From: Waterburya agarophytonicola KI4
GTDB taxonomy: Bacteria; Cyanobacteriota; Cyanobacteriia; Cyanobacteriales; Xenococcaceae
DNA: 48,969 nt
Assembly (NCBI RefSeq): GCF_020640915.1
Contig: NZ_JADWDC010000035.1
Location: 1 to 48,969, forward strand
Reading direction: 5' to 3'
Each line of letters starts with the position of its first letter. The stretch's first letter is position 1. The notes beneath the pieces are model-generated. The model saw only the letters and a list, made by a program, of their open reading frames with translations, was not told where the DNA came from and did not search any database. This document shows positions 42,595 to 48,969 of the stretch, one piece after another. The translations under genes and the position numbers were made by a program.

Positions 42595-45384
42595 ATGAAT
42601 CCTGAAATTACGTTTGATACCTTTGGTACATTGTCGAGCATGAACGATTGGCACACTATTAGCCCTGAAAAAGCGATTGAATTACTCAACAGTGATGCTA
42701 GCAGTGGTTTATCTGATGACGAAGTTGCTCAAAGACGAAAGTATTTTGGCAAGAACGAACTTAAACAGACGGCTGGTCGAAGTAAGCTGAGTATCTTATG
42801 GGATCAGTTTACCAATATCATGCTCATTATGCTGATGGCGATCGCCATTATCTCGGCAATTCTAGATCTACGTCACAGTAATTTTCCCAAGGATTCCATT
42901 GCTATATTTACTATTGTTATTTTGAACGGCATTTTGGGCTATGTGCAGGAAAGTAAGGCAGAACAAGCTTTAGCTGCTCTTAAGCGTCTCTCTTCTTCTT
43001 ATGTCAAGGTTGTTCGTGAAGGGGTAACTCAACAGCTTGATGCAGAAGAATTAGTGCCAGGAGACATCATACTACTTGAAGCAGGAGTTCAAATTGCTGC
43101 GGATGGACATTTGCTTGAAGCACAAAATTTACAGGTTAGCGAATCTACCCTCACGGGAGAAGCTACTGCCGTTACTAAAGATGCCGATCTAATCTTAGGG
43201 GAAGATGCTCCCCTGGGCGATCGCCTAAACTTAATTTTTAAGGGTACTCAGGTAGCCAAAGGTAGAGCCAAAGCCGTAGTCACTAAAACAGGCATGGAGA
43301 CGGAAATTGGTCTAATTGCTACCATGCTTCAAACGGTAGAAACAGAACCGACTCCTTTACAGCAGCGCATGACTCAACTGGGTAAGGTACTGGTTGGTGG
43401 TTCTTTATCTCTAGTTGTCTTAGTTACCGTTGCTGGTTTAATCAAATCGGGCTGGCAGATCTTTGAAGAAATTTTAGAAACTTCTTTAAGTATGGCAGTG
43501 GCAGTAGTTCCCGAAGGATTACCTGCGGTGGTGACTGTGACTTTAGCGATCGGGACACAGAAAATGATTCGCCGTCAGGCTTTAATTCGTAAACTACCAG
43601 CAGTTGAAACCTTGGGTTCTGTGACTACCATCTGTTCTGATAAAACAGGTACGCTAACGCAAAATAAGATGATTGTACAGCAAGTATGCACCAACTCCTT
43701 TAACTTTGAGGTGACAGGGACTGGTTATCAGCCAACAGGAGAATTTCAAGGAGAAAATCATAACCTATTAGAAAAAGAACCAGAGATTAGTAAACTATTA
43801 GAAGCCTGTATATTTTGTAATGATGCTTTACTCCAGTGTTCTCGCAAAACTTCTCAGAAAACAGCTATATGGTCTATCTTAGGCGATCCCACAGAAGGCG
43901 CACTATTAGTTTTGGCAGGAAAGGCAGGACTTTTTAAGGAAGATCTTGAGCGAAATAGACCTCGGTTGGGAGAGTTTCCCTTTGATTCGGAACGTAAACG
44001 AATGTCTGTCATAATAAGTAATTCTGATTCGGATTCTCCCTATGTAATGTTTGTCAAAGGTTCGCCAGAATTAATCTTAGAGCGATCGCTCTACATTCAA
44101 ATCAGCGGTAAATTTCAACCCATTACCAAACAGCACAGGCAGCAAATTCTAAATCAGAATACCCACTTGGCAAGTATCGGCTTAAGAGTATTGGGCTTGG
44201 CTTATAAACCTCTCGCGGAAATTCCTTCGGCAAATACTGAAGAAGAGAACGAACAGGAACTGGTTTGGCTGGGGTTATTGGGTATGTTGGATGCCCCTAG
44301 AGAGGAAGTCAAACAGGCGGTAGTAAATTGTTTACACTCTGGCATTAGACCAGTAATGATTACAGGAGATCATCCTTTGACCGCTATGGCGATCGCTTCT
44401 AAATTAAATATTGCCAATGCCAACGAACAAGTAATTTCAGGGCAAGAAATAGCCAAGATGTCCGCAACAGAATTAGAACAAGCTGTTAAACAGGTAAGCG
44501 TTTATGCCCGCGTTGCTCCAGAACACAAACTGCGGATAGTTAAAGCATTACAAAAACAGGGTGAATTTGTAGCTATGACAGGGGATGGAGTCAATGACGC
44601 ACCAGCTTTAAAGCAGGCAGATATTGGTATTGCCATGGGAATTACGGGAACCGATGTCAGTAAAGAAGCTAGCGATATGGTTCTGCTCGATGATAATTTC
44701 GCTACTATCGTCGCTGCGATCGAGGAAGGCAGGGTGGTCTATGACAACATTCGACGTTTTATTAAATATATTCTGGGTAGTAATATTGGCGAGGTGTTGA
44801 CCATTGCTGCTGCACCGTTACTGGGATTAAGCAGCGTTCCCCTTTCTCCTTTACAAATTCTCTGGATGAACCTAGTAACAGATGGTTTACCTGCATTAGC
44901 TTTGGCACTAGAACCAGCCGAACCCAACGTCATGAGTCGTCCACCCTACGATCCCAAGGAAAGCATTTTTGCTCGTGGAATGGGTTTATATATGGTGAGA
45001 ATTGGGATTATTTTTGCCTTATTAACCATTGTCTTAATGGTGTGGTCTTATAATCACGATCTTGACAGTGCAAACCCCAATCATTGGAAAACGATGGTAT
45101 TTACTACCCTTTGTTTGGCACAAATGGGTCATGCCCTAGCGGTACGTTCTGATACCAGACTAACTATCGAAATGAACTTTTTTTCAAATCCTTATTTACT
45201 TAGTGCGATCGCTTTAACCACTGTTTTACAAGTATTACTGATTTACGTTACACCTTTACGTAACTTCTTTGAGACTAGTATTCTCAGCTTTACCGATCTA
45301 CTAATTTGTTTAGGCTTTAGTCTGCTGGTATTTGTCTGGGTAGAAATGGAAAAGCTATGCCAGCGTTATTTTTTCAAGAAATAG
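42595..45384 (+). CDS. P-type Ca2+ ATPase (type IIA, PacL-like)
   Basis: A 929-residue P-type ATPase that exports a cation, probably Ca2+. Ordered features: actuator TGEA (187-190), the PEGL motif (306-309) in the M4 helix, phosphorylation site DKTGTLT with Asp349, nucleotide-binding KGSPE in the mid-region, and the hinge TGDGVNDAP. The layout and the motif sequence of M4 fit the SERCA/PMCA-like PacL group, also related to Na+ or K+ variants, so ion specificity is inferred. Ten membrane helices are expected. A Met at residue 16 is an alternative start. It is preceded by the small membrane peptide gene. Confidence 0.92.
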   Translation: MNPEITFDTFGTLSSMNDWHTISPEKAIELLNSDASSGLSDDEVAQRRKYFGKNELKQTAGRSKLSILWDQFTNIMLIMLMAIAIISAILDLRHSNFPKDSIAIFTIVILNGILGYVQESKAEQALAALKRLSSSYVKVVREGVTQQLDAEELVPGDIILLEAGVQIAADGHLLEAQNLQVSESTLTGEATAVTKDADLILGEDAPLGDRLNLIFKGTQVAKGRAKAVVTKTGMETEIGLIATMLQTVETEPTPLQQRMTQLGKVLVGGSLSLVVLVTVAGLIKSGWQIFEEILETSLSMAVAVVPEGLPAVVTVTLAIGTQKMIRRQALIRKLPAVETLGSVTTICSDKTGTLTQNKMIVQQVCTNSFNFEVTGTGYQPTGEFQGENHNLLEKEPEISKLLEACIFCNDALLQCSRKTSQKTAIWSILGDPTEGALLVLAGKAGLFKEDLERNRPRLGEFPFDSERKRMSVIISNSDSDSPYVMFVKGSPELILERSLYIQISGKFQPITKQHRQQILNQNTHLASIGLRVLGLAYKPLAEIPSANTEEENEQELVWLGLLGMLDAPREEVKQAVVNCLHSGIRPVMITGDHPLTAMAIASKLNIANANEQVISGQEIAKMSATELEQAVKQVSVYARVAPEHKLRIVKALQKQGEFVAMTGDGVNDAPALKQADIGIAMGITGTDVSKEASDMVLLDDNFATIVAAIEEGRVVYDNIRRFIKYILGSNIGEVLTIAAAPLLGLSSVPLSPLQILWMNLVTDGLPALALALEPAEPNVMSRPPYDPKESIFARGMGLYMVRIGIIFALLTIVLMVWSYNHDLDSANPNHWKTMVFTTLCLAQMGHALAVRSDTRLTIEMNFFSNPYLLSAIALTTVLQVLLIYVTPLRNFFETSILSFTDLLICLGFSLLVFVWVEMEKLCQRYFFKK

Positions 45385-45497
45385 TTTTTGAAACAGCAGT
45401 TCCAGATAATCAAGTGAACGGAGAAGTTATCGTCACATAATCTTCATTTATCTCAGCTATAGATCGGGTGAACATAAGAAAATTAGCAGATACTGTT

Positions 45498-46421
45498 ATG
45501 ACTATTAATTTTACCGAAGTTGGCTGGACAGATGAGAATGGCAATTTACTGGGCACATGGACTAATCAAAGCGATTTTGTCAATGATGAGACGGCGATTA
45601 ATGTTCCTCAAGGCTTAACAGTTAATACGTTGAACGGAAATGATCTGATTAACTGTAATAGTGAATCTCAAGGTATTTTGATTGATGATGATGCTCAACT
45701 CAATACAGGAAATGGCAATGATACTATTAATAGCAGTGGTTTTATCGCTATTGACCTCGGATTCAATGCTCAACTCAATACGGGAAATGGGAATGATAAT
45801 CTCGTTGGGCAGGGGTTTGACGGCTTTTTTCTAAGGGTATCAAGTACAATCAATACGGGAAATGGGAATGATAATATCTTTGGCACTGGTTTAGCGGTTG
45901 GAGTCGGCAGTAGAGGTACAATCATCATGGGAAAAGGTGATGATATTATCTCTGGTATTGCAACTAATCCTGCTGACAATTTTTTTGGTAGTACTGGAGT
46001 AGCTAATTTCTTGGGTACGATTGACACGGGAGAAGGAAACGATATTATCTTTGCTAAGAGTAACAATGTTGCTATATCTAACCGTTCGGGTACCATTAAT
46101 ATGGGAAAAGGCAACGATATTATTGATGCCTTAACTGGTGGTTTTGCTGATTTTGATGGTTCTGGTCGGATTAGTTTGGGACAAGGTAACGATTTAATAC
46201 GAGGTTTCGGGGACCATAGAGGAAACGTCGATGGCGGTCATGGCTATGATCGGGCAGAGTTGGGTTTTGACTATGACGAAAATTTAATCACTTTTGGTAG
46301 TACAAATTCAACTTCTATTGATATTACATTCGATTCTGCAACCATGTCTTTCAGCAATATAGAGGCATTCAATTTTAATGGTCAAGAATTTTCTCTGGCA
46401 CAATTGCAAAACGAAGTGTAG
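45498..46421 (+). CDS. GxGND-repeat (RTX-like) protein
   Basis: A 307-residue protein. After a 25-residue N-terminus it contains at least six repeats of about 22-36 residues built around NTGNGND, MGKGDD, TGEGND, MGKGND and LGQGND, each followed by a hydrophobic pair. These resemble the calcium-binding GGxGxD nonapeptides of RTX proteins, but with G-x-G-N/D-D and spacing longer than nine. A GFGDH-GNVDGGHGYD segment near residue 255 precedes an SIDITFDSATMSF tail. A GTG 30 bases upstream is an alternative start. No signal peptide is evident; RTX proteins use C-terminal type I signals. It is probably secreted or surface-associated and calcium-related; that is inferred. The gene follows the Ca2+-type ATPase. 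Confidence 0.65.
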   Translation: MTINFTEVGWTDENGNLLGTWTNQSDFVNDETAINVPQGLTVNTLNGNDLINCNSESQGILIDDDAQLNTGNGNDTINSSGFIAIDLGFNAQLNTGNGNDNLVGQGFDGFFLRVSSTINTGNGNDNIFGTGLAVGVGSRGTIIMGKGDDIISGIATNPADNFFGSTGVANFLGTIDTGEGNDIIFAKSNNVAISNRSGTINMGKGNDIIDALTGGFADFDGSGRISLGQGNDLIRGFGDHRGNVDGGHGYDRAELGFDYDENLITFGSTNSTSIDITFDSATMSFSNIEAFNFNGQEFSLAQLQNEV

Positions 46422-46489
46422 TAAAATGCTGTGCCGTTAGATGTAGATAAAAAAGTAAGGGAAAGTATCGATTAGTTAAAAAGGTGTTC

Positions 46490-46663
46490 CTTCACAAGTT
46501 CCTCAGCATCTATATATAAACTCATTTATAGTCTTTGAATACCTCTAGAAAGCCAGCTACTCAAAGTAATTAGCATAGCTGGCTTTTACTTCAACCCAAA
46601 GAGCGATCAAGTTATTATATTGCAAAATATTTTGCACAATATATTTTCTTCACAAGTTCCTCA
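46490..46663. repeat. 16-bp direct repeat pair flanking terminator, with a palindrome
   Basis: CTTCACAAGTTCCTCA occurs at 46490-46505 and again at 46648-46663, 158 bases apart. Between them lie the 3' hairpin of the preceding gene and the perfect 16-bp palindrome TGCAAAATATTTTGCA (46621-46636). This arrangement in a 380-base intergenic region could be a small duplicated element; no gene is seen in it. Confidence 0.6.
46549..46588 (+). terminator. intrinsic terminator after the GxGND-repeat gene
   Basis: AAAGCCAGCTA (46549-46559) pairs with TAGCTGGCTTT (46576-46586), an 11-bp stem with a 16-base loop and a short T-run at its 3' end. It lies about 130 bases after the stop codon, so it may serve the gene or the downstream promoter region. 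Confidence 0.65.
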
Positions 46664-46802
46664 AGTTTTGTCACTATTATATTTTGTTATGAAGAACGCA
46701 AATTATGAGGTTCTGATCTTCACTTACCCCTGATAGTTGACTCATGTTGTTGGTGGTGTTGGCTGAGTTAACTGTTAAATCATTAGTCAAAAGGAGCAAA
46801 CA

Positions 46803-47333
46803 ATGAAAGCTACACAGTTAATCCGTCAATACCGTTATGGCATCTTGGATTTTAACAGAGCAAATTTGCATTCTGCTCATCTCGAAGCTGCCGATTTAAC
46901 CAGAATCAACTTAACTCAAGCAGATTTAAGTAATGCAGATTTGAACGATGCAGATCTAAGTGGTGCTTGTTTACAGCAGGCTAATTTAACTAACGCTAGC
47001 TTGATAAACACAAGTTTGGTCGGGACAAATCTATTAGAGATAAATTTAATCGGTGCAGATTTAAAAAACGCCGATCTTAGAGGCGCAGACTTAAGTGGTG
47101 CAGATCTACGCTGTGCGAATCTCCATGGTGCCAATTTATGCAGCGCAAATTTAACTGATGTCGATCTTAGTGGCGCGGATTTGAGCTGTGCAGATTTGAC
47201 TGAAGCAAAACTAGCGGGTACTGATATTTCTGTAGCAGAAACTAAAAATGCAGTCTTAGAACATATAAATTGGGGTGGATGTGAAAGAAAACAAGAAAAC
47301 ACATCTCATCACTGGGTTAGTTGGTCAGGTTAA
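46803..47333 (+). CDS. pentapeptide-repeat protein
   Basis: A 176-residue protein made of about 25 A(D/N)LXX-type pentapeptides (ANLHS, ADLTR, ADLSN, ADLND, ...), expected to fold as a right-handed quadrilateral beta-helix. AAGGAG upstream (in AAAAGGAGCAAAC) marks the ATG at 46803 clearly. Such proteins are abundant in cyanobacteria. Proposed roles range from scaffolds to gyrase protection, but none is assigned here. There is no signal peptide or membrane segment, so a cytoplasmic location is likely. Confidence 0.92.
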   Translation: MKATQLIRQYRYGILDFNRANLHSAHLEAADLTRINLTQADLSNADLNDADLSGACLQQANLTNASLINTSLVGTNLLEINLIGADLKNADLRGADLSGADLRCANLHGANLCSANLTDVDLSGADLSCADLTEAKLAGTDISVAETKNAVLEHINWGGCERKQENTSHHWVSWSG

Positions 47334-47357
47334 AAAGCTTTTAGCTATTAACTTTTC

Positions 47358-48884
47358 CTATAGCGTTTCTCGCCAGTTAGATCTAGAGGTATCCACGGTA
47401 GTTACATAGGCTTTTTCTGCTGTGGTGAGTGCCTCTTCTTTTGCCTGTTGACTAACGATTAGATCGGCGGTGGCATCGGAAATGTCTCCCTGACGCTGAT
47501 TGAGACGATCGCGCAATATATTAATAGGTGCTATACAGTGGATTATCTTTAAAGGAATATTTGCCGGTTGAGCTTGGGCAATTACAGCCTGGCGTAGGGC
47601 AAAACGATCGTACTTGGCATCGAGGATTATTGTAGATCCTGCTTTGGCTAATTTAATGCCTAATTCTAGAAGGCGATCGTAAGTTTTTTGGGTCATTTCT
47701 GGCGTGTAAATACTATCCGTACCAGACTCGTCTAAAGATGTCCCTGCTAGATGTTTGCGAAGGGCATCGGAACGTATCTGAATTGCACCTTTATTTTTGG
47801 CAATCTCTCTAGCAACAGTACTTTTACCCGAACCTGATAAACCAGACATTAAAATTAAACTACCCGACTTACTCTGGGTATATCGATAAGCCTGACGATA
47901 GTAATCATTGGCAGCTTTGCTCGCTTCTTGTCGATCTGTTTCAACGATCTGCGGATCGTCCAGTAGAAAGGAGTTTACCTTTGCCCTAACGTAAGCCTGT
48001 CTACTCAAATATAAAGGTAATATAAGTAAGCCTTCCCAATCTCCTGAATATTCCAAATAACTATTGAGAAAAGCATTAGTAAATTCAATTTCCCCTCTGG
48101 CTTCTAAATCCATGACGGTAAACGCTACATCGTACATCGTATCAACGAAGCGAAAAGATTCATTAAATTCAATGCGATCAAATAGTTGAATTTTGTGATG
48201 CCACAGACAGATATTTTTGAGATGTAAATCCCCGTGACATTCTTTGATTTTGTTCTGTTTAACTCTAGTTTTAAATAAATCTTGTTGTTCTATAAAAAAA
48301 GAATCAGTATAAAGTTTGGTAGCTTCAAACTGTTCTTGTGTTTGAACGATACCGATATATTTCTCCGACTGCTGATAGTTTTCGGTAAATGCAGCACTGA
48401 TTTTATTTATTGTCCCAAAGCTGTTGATATAGCTATTGGTTTCGGCTGACAAATGGAACTGAGCGACAATCTTTCCTAATTTTATCAAGTCATTGTTGGA
48501 TAGCTTGCTTTCTTTGAGGAGGTTACTAAATAAATTCTCTTGAGGAAATTGACGCATCTTAAGGGTGTATTCCACAATATTATCCGAACCGCCGAGAATA
48601 AACTTTTTATCGCGATCGCTAATCGGGATAACTTCTAGATAAAGTTCGGGAGCAACTTTACTATTCAGTTGCAATTCTATTTTAATAAAATGCTTTCTTT
48701 TGGCTAAAGTAGAATAATCAAGAAATCCATAGTTAATATTTTTTTTTATTTTATAGGCATAATCTCCTGTCAAAAAAATATAGGAGGCATGAGTTTGAAT
48801 AAGTTCAATATTTTCCGCCACGGCATGAGGATAAAAGCCAGACTGCTGCATTCGAGTAATCAATCGATTATCATCCTTAGTCAT
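47358..48884 (-). CDS. APH-like kinase fused to P-loop kinase
   Basis: A 508-residue two-domain protein. The N-terminal half has phosphotransferase-like features: an ATP-lysine-like YKIKK, and CHGDLHLKNI with D as the Brenner-type catalytic residue, then LFDRIEFNESFRFVD. The C-terminal half opens with the Walker A GLSGSGKST (about 348-356) and carries IRSDALRKHLAG, resembling gluconate/zeta-type or AAA P-loop kinases. Fusions of this type occur in many bacteria and are annotated as bifunctional aminoglycoside phosphotransferase/ATP-binding proteins; real substrates are unknown. An extension of 16 residues upstream is possible, but the ATG at 48884 fits better. Confidence 0.85.
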   Translation of the reverse strand: MTKDDNRLITRMQQSGFYPHAVAENIELIQTHASYIFLTGDYAYKIKKNINYGFLDYSTLAKRKHFIKIELQLNSKVAPELYLEVIPISDRDKKFILGGSDNIVEYTLKMRQFPQENLFSNLLKESKLSNNDLIKLGKIVAQFHLSAETNSYINSFGTINKISAAFTENYQQSEKYIGIVQTQEQFEATKLYTDSFFIEQQDLFKTRVKQNKIKECHGDLHLKNICLWHHKIQLFDRIEFNESFRFVDTMYDVAFTVMDLEARGEIEFTNAFLNSYLEYSGDWEGLLILPLYLSRQAYVRAKVNSFLLDDPQIVETDRQEASKAANDYYRQAYRYTQSKSGSLILMSGLSGSGKSTVAREIAKNKGAIQIRSDALRKHLAGTSLDESGTDSIYTPEMTQKTYDRLLELGIKLAKAGSTIILDAKYDRFALRQAVIAQAQPANIPLKIIHCIAPINILRDRLNQRQGDISDATADLIVSQQAKEEALTTAEKAYVTTVDTSRSNWRETL

Positions 48885-48969
48885 AACCGTAAAACAACAA
48901 TATTTAATAATTATCCAGGGTAATCGCATCAAAATCTCAAGTCAAAATATGCCAGAATTAGATAGAATC
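48885..48969. other. window end, no further gene recognisable
   Basis: The last bases hold only the start region of the minus-strand kinase gene. I see no coding frame that continues out of the window. Confidence 0.5.

Noticed and set aside
45468-45497. GTG start for the GxGND-repeat protein
   Set aside because: The extra 10 residues look unlike the rest, and the ATG at 45498 gives a plausible N-terminus; neither has a good ribosome site, so this is a mild preference.
46916-47302. 128-residue antisense frame inside the pentapeptide gene
   Set aside because: The repeat pattern is mirrored on the other strand, giving an artificial repetitive Ser/Ala/Lys product.

Overview
The window is a stretch of cyanobacterial chromosome. 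The evidence is the allophycocyanin-type gene apcF, the plastid-conserved genes ycf35 and ycf46, a CcmS-like carboxysome chaperone, the COP23 family, type III glutamine synthetase, and many copies of the HIP1 octamer GCGATCGC. The DNA is AT-rich. The gene content would fit a unicellular or baeocyte-forming lineage such as the Pleurocapsales, but the sequence alone does not fix the genus. No CRISPR array, rRNA operon, prophage or large genomic island is visible. Most genes are housekeeping or envelope genes in short, mixed-strand units.

Layout. 0-2.8 kb: two uncharacterised genes, a stand-alone IS200/IS605-type tnpB with intact catalytic residues and structured flanks, then tRNA-Thr(GGT) with its own promoter. 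2.9-5.4 kb: an acyl-ACP/CoA synthetase (aas-like), and a small secreted protein gene that seems to have lost a standard start codon. 5.6-9.9 kb: a COP23 lipoprotein, a membrane-anchored Ser/Thr kinase and a TPR-CHAT lipoprotein side by side. 10.1-12.8 kb: YlqD, a PfkB sugar kinase and an EamA transporter, followed by two decayed transposase fragments (ISAzo13-like and IS630-like). 13.2-18.4 kb: apcF, then the nitrogen-assimilation pair glnN and amt, each preceded by a recognisable NtcA-type site. 18.4-26.4 kb: a MidA-type methyltransferase, an orphan fatty acyl-AMP ligase, katG, an AlaC-like aminotransferase, a truncated dtd and a Bax-inhibitor-1 family protein. 26.5-30.4 kb: YiaAB protein, GNAT, large GT39-type glycosyltransferase and 5-formyl-THF cyclo-ligase, probably co-transcribed. 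30.7-33.0 kb: small cyanobacterial proteins including ccmS. 33.1-35.5 kb: ycf35, ycf46 and an RHH protein, all on the minus strand. 35.7-39.4 kb: a compact S13 peptidase, a non-coding region with several unexplained signals, an Fe(II)/2OG oxygenase-like protein and an orphan RND adaptor. 39.5-48.9 kb: a class V aminotransferase, 1-Cys peroxiredoxin, mazG, a 42-residue membrane peptide, a Ca2+-type P-ATPase, a GxGND-repeat protein, a pentapeptide-repeat protein and an APH/P-loop kinase fusion.

How the genes fit together. The clearest functional pairing is glnN plus amt (ammonium uptake and assimilation under NtcA). The most suggestive possible system is the COP23-kinase-CHAT neighbourhood: two predicted lipoproteins flank a kinase whose C-terminal membrane segment would place only a short tail outside, so envelope signalling with regulated proteolysis is conceivable. 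No clearly new defence island or large undescribed system is evident. The most checkable novelties are small: a 42-residue membrane ORF, a possible AUA-start or start-less secreted gene, a dtd gene broken with an internal 15-bp duplication, a 32-bp HIP1-centred palindromic terminator, and non-coding signals at 36.7-37.1 kb.
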